Source: Streptomyces sp. ISL-11 (lineage in GTDB: Bacteria > Actinomycetota > Actinomycetes > Streptomycetales > Streptomycetaceae). Taken from it: a DNA stretch of 46,641 nucleotides. Positions within the stretch are counted from its first letter, which is position 1, and the number at the start of each line of letters is the position of its first letter. The notes below the pieces were generated by a model. That model saw nothing but the letters and a program-made list of their open reading frames with translations. It was not told the origin of the DNA and searched no databases. Position numbers and translations under genes: made by a program. Shown piece after piece: positions 14,621 through 25,092 of the stretch. The stretch lies in the NCBI RefSeq assembly GCF_018614525.1, contig NZ_JAGGOL010000050.1, positions 1-46,641 of the forward strand. The letters are read 5' to 3'.

Positions 14621-16278
14621 ACCCCACCGCCCCTAACCACCCCGTGCACGGGCACGTCACCTTCCTCGGTGCCGGCCCCGGCGACCCGGGACTGCTGACG
14701 CTCCGCGCCGTGGAGGCACTCGCGGCCGCTGACGTCCTGATCGCCGACCCGCAGGTGCTCGACGTGGTGCGCGCGCACGCGCGTGCCCATGTGGACATGC
14801 CTGCGCAGACGGTTACTGACGAGGCATCAAAAACCGTCGGCACCCCAGAAGTACCTGTCCTTCGGGACACCGCCAATCTTGTCATGACGGCCGCGCGCGG
14901 CGGCAAGCGGGTCGTCCGTGCCGTCCTCGGCGACCCCGGCCTCGACGGCAACGCCGCCGACGAGATGCTGGTCTGCGCCACCGAGGGCATCACCTTCGAG
15001 GTGGTGCCGGGCGTCGCCACGGCCGTCGGCGTGCCCGCCTACGCCGGAGTGCCGCTGCGCGACGGCAAGGGCGGCGCCGACGTGCGCTTCGTCGACGCCC
15101 GTACCGCCTCGGCCACCTGCTGGTCCGAGGTCGGCGCGAGCGACGTCACGGCCGTCGTCTCCACCACGCTGGACTCCGTCGTGGCCGCCGCCGGCGAACT
15201 GGTCTCCGCCGGCCGCAAGCCCGACACCCCGCTGACCGTCACCGTCGCCGGCACGACCACGCGCCAGCGCACCTGGACCGCCACCCTCGGCAGCATCGCC
15301 CAGGTGCTCAAGGCCGCGAAGGTGCTGCCGTCCCCGGACGGCGGCCAGCCGGTGATAGCCGTGGTCGGCGAGCGCAGCGCGGCCGCGCAGCGCGACCGGC
15401 TCTCGTGGTTCGAGTCCAAGCCGCTCTTCGGCTGGAACGTGCTCGTGCCGCGCACCAAGGAGCAGTCCGCCTCGCTCTCCGACCAGCTCCGTTCGTACGG
15501 CGCCGTGCCCAGCGAGGTCCCGACGATCGCCGTCGAGCCCCCGCGCACCCCGCAGCAGATGGAGCGCGCGGTCAAGGGCCTGGTCACCGGCCGCTACGAG
15601 TGGATCGCCTTCACCTCCGTCAACGCCGTCAAGGCGGTGCGCGAGAAGTTCGAGGAGTACGGGCTCGACGCGCGCGCCTTCGCCGGCATCAAGGTCGCGG
15701 CCGTCGGCGAGCAGACCGCCAAGTCGCTGATCGAGTTCGGTGTGAAGCCCGACCTCGTGCCCAGCGGCGAGCAGTCCGCCGCCGGTCTGCTGGAGGACTG
15801 GCCGCCCTACGACCCGGTCTTCGACCCGATCGACCGCGTCTTCCTGCCGCGCGCCGACATCGCCACCGAGACCCTGGTCGCCGGCCTGATCGAGCTGGGC
15901 TGGGAGGTCGACGACGTCACCGCCTACCGGACCGTACGGGCCTCCCCGCCGCCGGCCGAGACCCGTGAGGCGATCAAGGGCGGCGGCTTCGACGCCGTGC
16001 TGTTCACCTCCTCCTCCACCGTGCGGAACTTGGTCGGCATCGCCGGCAAGCCGCACAATGTCACCGTCATCGCCTGCATCGGCCCGGCCACCGCGAAGAC
16101 CGCGGAGGAGCACGGCCTGCGGGTGGATGTGCTGTCGCCCGAGCCCTCGGTGCACAAGCTCGCCGAGGCGCTCGCGGACTTCGGCGCGGCGCGGCGCGAC
16201 GCGGCCCTGGAGGCCGGCGACCCGGTGACGCGCCCGAGCGAGCGGCGGCCCGGATCGCGTAGAAGGGCACGGAGTTGA
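14617..16278 (+). CDS. hemD: Fused uroporphyrinogen-III methyltransferase-like / uroporphyrinogen-III synthase
   Basis: A 553-aa two-domain protein. Residues ~10-250 resemble SAM-dependent tetrapyrrole methylases ([39 protein letters not shown]). Residues ~265-530 are uroporphyrinogen-III synthase, which closes and flips hydroxymethylbilane ([56 protein letters not shown]). The methylase glycine motif that usually reads LKGGDPFVFGRG is altered to [10 protein letters not shown], so siroheme-branch activity is uncertain. TTG 14617 is the start: GGGGGAG at 14602-14608 is 8 nt upstream and the codon overlaps the hemC stop. The frame stays open far upstream through hemC, which is not meaningful. 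Confidence 0.93.
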   Translation: MNPTAPNHPVHGHVTFLGAGPGDPGLLTLRAVEALAAADVLIADPQVLDVVRAHARAHVDMPAQTVTDEASKTVGTPEVPVLRDTANLVMTAARGGKRVVRAVLGDPGLDGNAADEMLVCATEGITFEVVPGVATAVGVPAYAGVPLRDGKGGADVRFVDARTASATCWSEVGASDVTAVVSTTLDSVVAAAGELVSAGRKPDTPLTVTVAGTTTRQRTWTATLGSIAQVLKAAKVLPSPDGGQPVIAVVGERSAAAQRDRLSWFESKPLFGWNVLVPRTKEQSASLSDQLRSYGAVPSEVPTIAVEPPRTPQQMERAVKGLVTGRYEWIAFTSVNAVKAVREKFEEYGLDARAFAGIKVAAVGEQTAKSLIEFGVKPDLVPSGEQSAAGLLEDWPPYDPVFDPIDRVFLPRADIATETLVAGLIELGWEVDDVTAYRTVRASPPPAETREAIKGGGFDAVLFTSSSTVRNLVGIAGKPHNVTVIACIGPATAKTAEEHGLRVDVLSPEPSVHKLAEALADFGAARRDAALEAGDPVTRPSERRPGSRRRARS

Positions 16279-17273
16279 GCACGACGTACGGCACGTTCCC
16301 GGGGGCCCGCCCCCGGCGCCTGCGCACCACCCCCGCCATGCGCCGCATGGTCGCCGAGCACCGACTGCACCCGGCCGACCTGATCCTTCCCGCCTTCGTG
16401 CGGGAGGGCATCGCCGAGCCGGTGCCGATCTCCGCGATGCCGGGGGTCGTCCAGCACACCCGCGACACCCTGCGGAAGGCGGCCGTCGAGGCGCTGGAGG
16501 CCGGCGTCGCCGGCATCATGCTCTTCGGCGTGCCCGAGGACGCCAAGAAGGACGGCGCTGGCACCGCCGGCACCGACCCGGACGGCATCCTCCAGGTCGC
16601 CATCCGTGACGTGAAGGCCGAGGTCGGCGACGACCTCGTCATCATGTCCGACCTGTGCCTGGACGAGTACACCGACCACGGCCACTGCGGCGTCCTCGAC
16701 GCCGCGGGCCGCGTGGACAACGACGCGACGCTGGAGCGCTACGCCGAGATGGCGCAGGTCCAGGCCGACGCGGGCGTCCACGTCGTGGGCCCGAGCGGCA
16801 TGATGGACGGCCAGGTCGGCGTCATCCGCGACGCCCTCGACCAGACCGGCCACGAGGACGTCTCCGTCCTCGCCTACACCGCGAAGTACGCCTCCGCGTT
16901 CTACGGCCCCTTCCGCGAGGCCATCGGCTCCGCGCTCCAGGGTGACCGCAAGACGTACCAGCAGGACCCCGCCAACGTCCGTGAGTCGCTGCGCGAACTC
17001 GCGCTCGACCTCGCCGAGGGCGCGGACATGGTCATGGTCAAGCCGGCCCTGCCGTACCTGGACATCCTCGCCAAGGTCGCCGAGGCGGTCGACGTGCCCG
17101 TCGCGGCGTACCAGATCTCCGGCGAGTACGCGATGGTCGAGGCCGCCGCGGCCAACGGCTGGATCGACCGCGACCGGGCCATCATGGAGACGCTCACCGG
17201 CATCAAGCGCGCCGGGGCCAACATGATCCTGACGTACTGGGCGACGGAGGTCGCGCGGGAACTGCGCCCGTAG
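16275..17273 (+). CDS. hemB: Delta-aminolevulinic acid dehydratase (porphobilinogen synthase)
   Basis: A 332-aa enzyme that condenses two 5-aminolevulinates to porphobilinogen. The Schiff-base lysines are K204 ([14 protein letters not shown]) and K256 ([12 protein letters not shown]). The metal-site segment reads [14 protein letters not shown]: an Asp stands where zinc enzymes have the middle Cys of the triad, pointing to a Mg/K-type rather than a three-Cys zinc site. It starts at TTG 16275, overlapping the hemD stop (TTGA). It is the last gene of the operon; a strong terminator follows. Confidence 0.95.
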   Translation: MSTTYGTFPGARPRRLRTTPAMRRMVAEHRLHPADLILPAFVREGIAEPVPISAMPGVVQHTRDTLRKAAVEALEAGVAGIMLFGVPEDAKKDGAGTAGTDPDGILQVAIRDVKAEVGDDLVIMSDLCLDEYTDHGHCGVLDAAGRVDNDATLERYAEMAQVQADAGVHVVGPSGMMDGQVGVIRDALDQTGHEDVSVLAYTAKYASAFYGPFREAIGSALQGDRKTYQQDPANVRESLRELALDLAEGADMVMVKPALPYLDILAKVAEAVDVPVAAYQISGEYAMVEAAAANGWIDRDRAIMETLTGIKRAGANMILTYWATEVARELRP

Positions 17274-17290
17274 CGGCACCAGCGGATACG

Positions 17291-17329
17291 GAAGAGCCGG
17301 GGCGGTCATGACGACCGCCCCGGCTCTTC
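17291..17329 (+). terminator. Terminator of the rex-hemACDB operon
   Basis: A perfect 17-bp stem (17291-17307 with 17313-17329, loop ATGAC) lies 17 nt after the hemB stop. There is no long T-run. Confidence 0.88.
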
Positions 17330-17408
17330 GCGTACCGGCCGCCGGTAGGAGCCGCCCGCGAATGGGGCTACCGTGTGTACCGCGTCACTCACTCAACGGA
17401 GCGCCTCC

Positions 17409-17861
17409 ATGAGCAACGACCCAGAGAGCGGCGACGACTGGGAGTACACCCTCCAGGTCCCCTGCGATCCGCTCGCGCCCTGCATCGCGCGGCGCACCCT
17501 GCGCACCATCTTCCAGCAGCACGGCTACGCCGAAGTCGCCGAGACCGCCGAACTGCTGACGTCCGAGCTGGTCACCAACGCCTACCGCTACTCCGACGGG
17601 CCCGCCTCCGTGCGCGTGCGGCGGGAGGGGACACGCGTACGGGTGACCGTGTGGGACACCAACCCCAAGCTCCCCGGGCCGGCCAAGGCCGCCCTGCCGG
17701 ACGGTGAGGCCGAGCGCGGCAGAGGGCTCGGACTGGTGATGCGCTACGCGGACAGCTGGGGCGGATTCGCGCTGCGGGACCAACCCCAGGGGCTGACGGG
17801 GAAATTGATCTGGTTCGAGCTGGGGGACGGGGTGCCCGCCCCGCCCCCGGTGAGCTCGTGA
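17409..17861 (+). CDS. RsbW-like ATP-binding (HATPase_c_3) regulator
   Basis: This 150-aa protein is a single GHKL ATPase domain of the anti-sigma-kinase type: ELLTSELVTNAYRYS is the N-box, VWDTNPKLPG the G1 region and GRGLGLVMRYADSWG the G2 region. Streptomyces encode dozens of such orphans; most probably bind ATP and regulate an anti-anti-sigma factor or other partner, but no partner lies next to it. CGGAG sits 8 nt before ATG 17409; an in-frame start at 17373 lacks this support. Its stop lies one base from the convergent argS stop. Confidence 0.85.
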   Translation: MSNDPESGDDWEYTLQVPCDPLAPCIARRTLRTIFQQHGYAEVAETAELLTSELVTNAYRYSDGPASVRVRREGTRVRVTVWDTNPKLPGPAKAALPDGEAERGRGLGLVMRYADSWGGFALRDQPQGLTGKLIWFELGDGVPAPPPVSS

Positions 17862-17862
17862 A

Positions 17863-19623
<1,761 letters not shown>

Positions 19624-19682
19624 GGGGTGGGTGCCATTCCGGTAGAGGGCAAAAGTGATGCCATCGAGTATCCCACGCGCCC

Positions 19683-19718
19683 CTCGCGGCCCGGGATCCT
19701 ATTTCGCCCGGCCGCGAG
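19683..19718. repeat. Hairpin in the argS-lysS divergent promoter region
   Basis: CTCGCGGC (19683-19690) pairs with GCCGCGAG (19711-19718), and the stem extends inward with CCGGG/CCCGG and a one-base bulge. It lies between the divergent starts; a regulatory role is not established. Confidence 0.4.
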
Positions 19719-19784
19719 CAACCCCGGAGCCGCCCCTTCCGTCTGGGACAATGGTCATGCCAGGACCGTAAGGAAGGAAGTGCC

Positions 19785-21518
19785 GTGGCTCAGGCTCAGA
19801 GCACCGAGGCCGATTGGGTCTCCCGTTTCGCCGACGAGGTCATTGCCGAAGCGGAGCGCCGTGCCCCCGGCAAACCGATCGTCGTTGCCTCCGGCCTGTC
19901 CCCCTCCGGCCCGATCCACCTCGGCAACCTGCGCGAGGTCATGACCCCGCACCTGGTCGCGGACGAGATCCGGCGCCGCGGGCACGAGGTCCGTCACCTG
20001 ATCTCCTGGGACGACTACGACCGCTACCGCAAGGTGCCGGGCGGCGTCCCCGGTATCGACGAGTCCTGGGCCGACCACATCGGCAAGCCCCTGACCTCCG
20101 TCCCCGCCCCGGCCGGCTCGGCGTACCCGAACTGGGCCGAGCACTTCAAGGCCGCCATGGTGGAGGCGCTGGCCGAGCTGGGCGTCGCGTACGACCCGAT
20201 CAGCCAGACCGAGCAGTACACCTCCGGTGTCTACCGCGAGCAGGTCCTGCACGCGATGAAGCACCGCGGCGACATCGACGCCATCCTCGACCAGTACCGG
20301 ACGAAGAAGGACCCGGCACAGGCCGCGAAGAAGCAGCAGAAGCCGGTCGACGAGGCCGAGCTGGAGGCCGCCGAGGGCTCCGGCGCGGCCGCCGAGGACG
20401 ACGGCAGCGGCTCCGGCGCGGGCTACTTCCCGTACAAGCCGTACTGCGGCGTGTGCGAGAAGGATCTCACCACCGTCACCGCGTACGACGACGAGAGCAC
20501 CGAGCTGGCCTACACCTGCGTGTGCGGCCACTCCGAGACCGTGCTGCTCAACGAGTTCAACCGCGGCAAGCTGGTCTGGAAGGTCGACTGGCCGATGCGC
20601 TGGGCCTACGAAGGCGTGATCTTCGAGCCCTCCGGCGTCGACCACTCCTCGCCCGGCTCGTCCTTCGTCGTCGGTGGCCAGATCGTCCGCAAGGTCTTCG
20701 GCGGCGAGCAGCCGATCGGCCCGATGTACGCCTTCGTCGGCATCAGCGGCATGGCCAAGATGTCCTCCTCCAAGGGCGGCGTCCCCACCCCCGGCGACGC
20801 GCTGAAGATCATGGAGGCGCCGCTGCTGCGCTGGCTGTACGCGCGCCGCAGGCCCAACCAGTCCTTCAAGATCGCCTTCGACCAGGAGATCCAGCGGCTG
20901 TACGACGAGTGGGACAAGCTGGAGGCCAAGGTCGCCGACGGCAGCGTGCTGCCGGCCGACGCCGCCGCGCACTCCCGCGCCGCGCGGACGGCCGCCGGCG
21001 AGCTGCCCCGCACGCCGCGCCCGCTGCCGTACCGCACGCTCGCCTCGGTCGTGGACATCACCGCCGGCCACGACGAGCAGACCCTGCGGATCCTGAGCGA
21101 CCTCGACCCGGCCAACCCGGTCACCGGCCTCGACGAGGTCCGTCCCCGCCTGGACCGGGCCGAGCACTGGATCAACACCCAGGTCCCGGCCGAGTCCCGC
21201 ACGATCGTGCGCGAGGAGCCCGACACCGAGCACCTCGCCACGCTCGACGAGCAGGCCCGCGAATCGCTGCGCCTGCTGCTGGCGGGCCTGGACGACCACT
21301 GGTCGCTCGACGGGCTCACCACGCTCGTCTACGGCGTGCCGAAGGTCCAGGCCGGGCTGGAGCCCGATGCCAAGCCGACGCCGGAGCTGAAGGTCGCCCA
21401 GCGGTCCTTCTTCGCGCTGCTCTACCACCTGCTGGTCGGGCGGGACACCGGCCCGCGGCTGCCCACGCTGCTGCTGGCCGTGGGTGCCGACCGGGTGCGC
21501 AAGCTCCTGGGCGCGTAA
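19785..21518 (+). CDS. lysS: Class I lysyl-tRNA synthetase
   Basis: This 577-aa enzyme is the archaeal-type class I LysRS, not the common class II form. The HIGH-equivalent is HLGN at residues 45-48 (GLSPSGPIHLGNLR) and the KMSKS loop is KMSSSK at 325-330. A Cys/His cluster (YCGVCEKDL and CVCGHSE) forms a zinc knuckle near residues 222-250, and an Ala/Glu/Gly-rich insertion precedes it. GTG 19785 is supported by AGGAAGGAAG. Streptomyces often encode a class I LysRS, sometimes beside a class II copy; only this one is in the window. Confidence 0.95.
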   Translation: MAQAQSTEADWVSRFADEVIAEAERRAPGKPIVVASGLSPSGPIHLGNLREVMTPHLVADEIRRRGHEVRHLISWDDYDRYRKVPGGVPGIDESWADHIGKPLTSVPAPAGSAYPNWAEHFKAAMVEALAELGVAYDPISQTEQYTSGVYREQVLHAMKHRGDIDAILDQYRTKKDPAQAAKKQQKPVDEAELEAAEGSGAAAEDDGSGSGAGYFPYKPYCGVCEKDLTTVTAYDDESTELAYTCVCGHSETVLLNEFNRGKLVWKVDWPMRWAYEGVIFEPSGVDHSSPGSSFVVGGQIVRKVFGGEQPIGPMYAFVGISGMAKMSSSKGGVPTPGDALKIMEAPLLRWLYARRRPNQSFKIAFDQEIQRLYDEWDKLEAKVADGSVLPADAAAHSRAARTAAGELPRTPRPLPYRTLASVVDITAGHDEQTLRILSDLDPANPVTGLDEVRPRLDRAEHWINTQVPAESRTIVREEPDTEHLATLDEQARESLRLLLAGLDDHWSLDGLTTLVYGVPKVQAGLEPDAKPTPELKVAQRSFFALLYHLLVGRDTGPRLPTLLLAVGADRVRKLLGA

Positions 21519-21533
21519 CCGCTCGCCGACGGC

Positions 21534-21573
21534 CGAAGGGCCGCCACCCGGTGATCCGGGGGGCGGCCCTTCG
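21534..21573. terminator. Bidirectional terminator after lysS
   Basis: A perfect 12-bp outer stem (21534-21545 with 21562-21573) encloses CCCGG-TGAT-CCGGG. It stands between the convergent ends of lysS and a lipoprotein gene. Confidence 0.8.
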
Positions 21574-21584
21574 CCGTACGGCCG

Positions 21585-22298
21585 CTACTTCTTGTTCGCG
21601 TCGGCGACCGAGGTGACGGCCTCCTTCGCCGCGCTCTGCGCGTCCTTCATCAGGTCGCCCGCGTCCGGGTTCTTCGCGCCCTGGTAGCCCGCGCCGCTGT
21701 ACTTCACGGTGATCACGACGTTGGCGTTACGGGTGACGACGATCGCGTTGCGGTAGTCGTCGTCGTCCTTGCGGTAGTCCGAGGCCACGCTGTTCGCCTC
21801 GTCGCCGATGCCGGAGACCTTCTCGGTCTTCGCCTCCTTGGCGCCGTCCTCCGTGGCCGCCTTGGTGGTCCGCTGCCCGACGAACGCCTCGGCGCGCTTC
21901 TCGCCCGAGCCCAGCGTCGGGTCGGCCGTGAAGCGCTTCAGCGAGATGGTCAGGGTGCGGAACTGGAGGTCCTTGGCGTCCTCGTCGTTCAGGCCGTTCC
22001 AGAAGCAGCTGGCCGAGTCGTTGGCGTCGGTGGCGGGGAGGGCCTCGCCCTCCTTCTTCTTCGCCTTCGGCACCAGCTTGTCGACCGTCTTCTCCGAGAC
22101 GGTCCTGCACACGTCCGGCAGCTTGGCGAAGGTCGCGGCCTTGGTGGTCGCCGAGGCGCTGGGCGCCGCCTTGGAGGGCGTGGCGGACGCCTTCTTGGCG
22201 CCGCCGCCGTCGTCGTCCGAGCAGCCGGTGGCGACGAGCATCACCGGTACTGCGGCGCAGGCGAGGATTCGGGCGAGTCGCGGGGCTGTTCGGTGCAT
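21585..22298 (-). CDS. DUF3558-type lipoprotein
   Basis: A 237-aa secreted lipoprotein. An n-region with Arg and a hydrophobic core lead to the lipobox VATGC (Cys26), followed by an acidic run and a Ser/Ala/Thr/Lys linker. The mature part has two Cys (DVCRTV and SCFWNG) that could form a disulfide, as in DUF3558 proteins, and ends in a Lys/Ala-rich helix. The function is unknown. It is the downstream member of a tandem pair with the gene at 22422; the 123-bp gap suggests it may also have its own promoter. Confidence 0.82.
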   Translation of the reverse strand: MHRTAPRLARILACAAVPVMLVATGCSDDDGGGAKKASATPSKAAPSASATTKAATFAKLPDVCRTVSEKTVDKLVPKAKKKEGEALPATDANDSASCFWNGLNDEDAKDLQFRTLTISLKRFTADPTLGSGEKRAEAFVGQRTTKAATEDGAKEAKTEKVSGIGDEANSVASDYRKDDDDYRNAIVVTRNANVVITVKYSGAGYQGAKNPDAGDLMKDAQSAAKEAVTSVADANKK

Positions 22299-22421
22299 GG
22301 GTCCTTCGCTCGGTCAGTGTCGAGTGGGGCGGGCTGCCGAAAGGGTTCGTCGCCCGTTTCTGATCGGCACGGTACGCGGCCGACGCGCGGCGGTGGTCGA
22401 GGTGGGGCGTTACTCGCCGGG

Positions 22422-23270
22422 CTAATTGCCGAAGTGCCCGGCGTCGAGCTCGCGGGCCAGGGCGTGGGCCCCGCCCTGGAGGTCCTCGCTCTTCGGTTCG
22501 TGGCGCTTGTCGGGCGACCACTGGTCGTAGGCGATGCTCACCAGGACGTTCGCGGACCGGAAGACGATCGAGATGTCCCGGTGCACGCCGGAGCCCGTGG
22601 TGTTCAGCTTGTCGTCGACGAACGCGTCGTCGCCGAGGTCGTCGAGGACGCGCGGGGCGAAGCGGCCCGCGTCGGCCGGGGGGCTGCTGGGGCCGGAGGG
22701 AGCGGAAGAGGGCGAGCCCGACGCGGCGGGCTTCTCGCCGGCGGAGCCGCCCTGCGGGTGGGCGCCGCCGCTCGCGCTCGCGCTCGGCGTCGCCGACGGG
22801 GTGCCGGAGGCGGACGAGGCCGGGATGTGGGCGGCCGCGGCCTGGCGCTCGTACAGCTCCTTCGCGCGCTGCTCGTCGCTGACGCCCGGCTGGTACGACA
22901 CCACGCGCTCGAAGTCGACCGAGAGGTGGCGGGTGCCCTCGGGGGTCTCCAGCCGCCAGCGGCAGCCGGTGCGGCGGTCGGTGTCGTAGGTGATGGCGGC
23001 CTGGCCCTTGTAGAGCTTCTCGGCCTCCGGGTCGCTGTCGTCCTCGGTGGGCAGCAGGCGGCGCAGGGTGTCGCGGCTCACGTAGCCGCACGGCTCGGGC
23101 AGGCCGCGGTACTTGCCGGGCTCGGCGGCGGGGGCCGTCGAGCCGGGGTTGCCGGATTTCGCGTCCTCGCCCGAGCCGTCCCCGCCGGACGCGCCGCTGC
23201 ACGCGGCGAGGCTCGCGGTGAGCACGGCCGCAGCCAGTGCGGCGGCCGGTGCGTACGCCCTTCGCTGCAC
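22422..23270 (-). CDS. DUF3558 lipoprotein (paralogue of the next gene)
   Basis: A 282-aa lipoprotein with signal peptide and lipobox LAAC (Cys24). A glycine/serine linker precedes the DUF3558 core: LPEPCGYVSRDTLRRLLPTE, then CRWRLETPEGTRHLSVDFE with the second conserved Cys, and NVLVSIAYDQWS near the end. A long Pro/Ser/Gly-rich insertion (about residues 165-210) splits the domain and is absent from the neighbour. It shares layout with the 237-aa protein downstream, so they are likely tandem paralogues. No biochemical role is known. Confidence 0.85.
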   Translation of the reverse strand: MQRRAYAPAAALAAAVLTASLAACSGASGGDGSGEDAKSGNPGSTAPAAEPGKYRGLPEPCGYVSRDTLRRLLPTEDDSDPEAEKLYKGQAAITYDTDRRTGCRWRLETPEGTRHLSVDFERVVSYQPGVSDEQRAKELYERQAAAAHIPASSASGTPSATPSASASGGAHPQGGSAGEKPAASGSPSSAPSGPSSPPADAGRFAPRVLDDLGDDAFVDDKLNTTGSGVHRDISIVFRSANVLVSIAYDQWSPDKRHEPKSEDLQGGAHALARELDAGHFGN

Positions 23271-23362
23271 TGTCCGTGGCTCCTCTCGCCCGAAAACGTG
23301 TTGCCGCCGCTGTGGTGGCGGCCGGACAGTATGTCTACCGCACGTGCCGCCGCATCTGCCGG

Positions 23363-23376
23363 TTCACTGTCGTGAA
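23363..23376. promoter_or_regulatory. Palindrome in the lipoprotein/rtcB divergent region
   Basis: TTCAC-TGTC-GTGAA is a perfect 5-bp inverted repeat, 59 bp before rtcB, followed by a locally AT-rich tract (TTTTGCGTTATCTTTCTTTTA, 23394-23414). Possible operator for rtcB; unproven. Confidence 0.35.
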
Positions 23377-23434
23377 TCGTGAGATTTGTCCGGCTTTTGC
23401 GTTATCTTTCTTTTACGGGGTAATGGGGAAAATC

Positions 23435-24628
23435 ATGACCTACACCGAGGTGTCCGGCGCCCGGGTTCCGATCCGCATGTGGGCCGACCCGGCCACGGTC
23501 GAGGACGTCGCCATGCAGCAGCTGCGCAACGTCTCCACCCTGCCGTGGATCAAGGGCCTCGCGGTCATGCCCGACGTCCACTTCGGCAAGGGTGCGACGG
23601 TCGGCTCCGTGATCGCGATGCGGGGCGCGGTGTGCCCGGCGGCGGTCGGTGTGGACATCGGCTGCGGGATGTCGGCCGTCAGGACGTCGCTGACGGCGAA
23701 CGACCTGCCCGGCGACCTCTCGCGGCTGCGGTCGAAGATCGAGCAGGCGATTCCGGTGGGCCGTGGGATGCACGACGACGCGGTGGATCCGGGCCGGCTG
23801 CACGGGGTGGCCACGGCGGGGTGGGACGACTTCTGGCGGCGGTTCGACGGGGTCGCGGAAGCGGTCAAATTCCGTCAGGGGCGAGCGACGAAGCAGATGG
23901 GAACGCTTGGATCCGGTAATCACTTCATTGAGTTCTGTCTCGATGAGACAGGTTCGGTCTGGTTGATGCTGCACTCGGGCTCCCGCAACATCGGCAAGGA
24001 GCTGGCCGAGTACCACATCGGGCAGGCGCAGAAGCTGCCGCACAACCAGAACCTGATCGACCGTGACCTCGCGGTCTTCATCGCGGACACCCCGCAGATG
24101 GCGGCCTACCGGCACGACCTGTTCTGGGCGCAGGAGTACGCGAAGCACAATCGCGAACTGATGATGGCGCTCTTCAAGGACGTCGTCCGCAAGGAGTTCA
24201 AGAAGGCCAAGGTGACCTTCGAGCCGGTCATCTCCTGTCACCACAACTACGTGGCCGAGGAGACCTACGACGGCATGGACCTGCTCGTCACCCGCAAGGG
24301 AGCGATCCGCGCGGGCGGCGGCGAGTTCGGCATCATCCCGGGCTCGATGGGCACCGGCTCCTACATCGTGAAGGGCCTCGGCAACGCCGCCTCCTTCAAC
24401 TCCGCCTCCCACGGCGCGGGCCGGAGGATGAGCCGCAACGCCGCGAAGAAGCGCTTCACCGCGCAGGACCTGGAGGAGCAGACGCGGGGCGTCGAGTGCC
24501 GCAAGGACTTCGGCGTGGTGGACGAGATCCCTGCCGCGTACAAGCCGATCGAGCAGGTCATGGAGCAGCAGAGGGACCTGGTCGAGGTGGTGGCCAAGCT
24601 CAAGCAGGTCGTCTGTGTGAAGGGCTGA
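23435..24628 (+). CDS. rtcB: RtcB family RNA-splicing ligase
   Basis: A 397-aa enzyme that joins RNA 3'-phosphate or 2',3'-cyclic phosphate ends to 5'-OH using GTP and manganese. Motifs in order: MPDVHFGKGATVGS, VGVDIGCGM (metal Asp/Cys), LGSGNHFIE, HSGSRNIGKELAEYH (metal His), SCHHNY (metal His), and SHGAGRRMSR, whose His (residue 326) is the guanylylated nucleophile. I take ATG 23435 (MTYTEV) as the start; another ATG lies four codons earlier. No archease, RtcA or RtcR gene is adjacent. The gene body has an AT-richer patch near 23865-23960. It is transcribed alone and ends at a classic terminator. Confidence 0.94.
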   Translation: MTYTEVSGARVPIRMWADPATVEDVAMQQLRNVSTLPWIKGLAVMPDVHFGKGATVGSVIAMRGAVCPAAVGVDIGCGMSAVRTSLTANDLPGDLSRLRSKIEQAIPVGRGMHDDAVDPGRLHGVATAGWDDFWRRFDGVAEAVKFRQGRATKQMGTLGSGNHFIEFCLDETGSVWLMLHSGSRNIGKELAEYHIGQAQKLPHNQNLIDRDLAVFIADTPQMAAYRHDLFWAQEYAKHNRELMMALFKDVVRKEFKKAKVTFEPVISCHHNYVAEETYDGMDLLVTRKGAIRAGGGEFGIIPGSMGTGSYIVKGLGNAASFNSASHGAGRRMSRNAAKKRFTAQDLEEQTRGVECRKDFGVVDEIPAAYKPIEQVMEQQRDLVEVVAKLKQVVCVKG

Positions 24629-24637
24629 CCGCCCGGC

Positions 24638-24672
24638 GCCCGGCACCCCTCGCGGGGTGCCGGGCCCTTTTT
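24638..24672 (+). terminator. Intrinsic terminator of rtcB
   Basis: A perfect 12-bp GC stem (24638-24649 with 24654-24665, loop TCGC) is followed by a T5 run at 24668-24672. The run reaches the stop codon of the convergent VOC gene. Confidence 0.93.
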
Positions 24673-25058
24673 CACGGCCGGGTGTCCTGCGGGTACCACC
24701 GCAGCTCGACCGTGTTGCCGTCCGGGTCCAGGACGTACAGGGACTCGGCGTCGCCGCGGGCGCCGTAGCGCCTGCCGGGGCCGTCGACGACCGTGAAGGT
24801 GCCGGCGTCGACGACCGACTGCCAGTCCAGTGGCTCGACGACCAGGCAGATGTGGTCGACGTTGGACTCGCCGCGCTCGCGGTGCACGAGGTCGATGATG
24901 GTCGTGGGGGAGACGCGCACGGACGGGAACGACACGGTGCCCGCGCGCCACTCGTCGGCGCGTACGGGCTCCAGGCCGAGCGGGCCGGTGTAGAAGGCGA
25001 GGGCGCGCTCGACGTCGGAGACGTTGAGCACGAGGTGGTCGAAGGCGATGACGCGCAC
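24672..25058 (-). CDS. VOC-family (glyoxalase/dioxygenase-like) protein
   Basis: This 128-aa protein has the two beta-alpha-beta-beta-beta modules of the vicinal-oxygen-chelate fold: FDHLVLNVSDVERALAFYTG at the start (first metal His), VDHICLVVE in the middle (second His) and YVLDPDGNTVELRWYP at the end (metal Glu). It is small enough to act as a homodimer, as metalloenzymes of the glyoxalase, fosfomycin-resistance or dioxygenase classes do. Substrate unknown. It lies 34 nt downstream of an SDR gene and is probably cotranscribed. Confidence 0.85.
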   Translation of the reverse strand: MRVIAFDHLVLNVSDVERALAFYTGPLGLEPVRADEWRAGTVSFPSVRVSPTTIIDLVHRERGESNVDHICLVVEPLDWQSVVDAGTFTVVDGPGRRYGARGDAESLYVLDPDGNTVELRWYPQDTRP

Positions 25059-25092
25059 GAAGGCGCTCCTCTCGTAGAGAACCGGTGGGACG

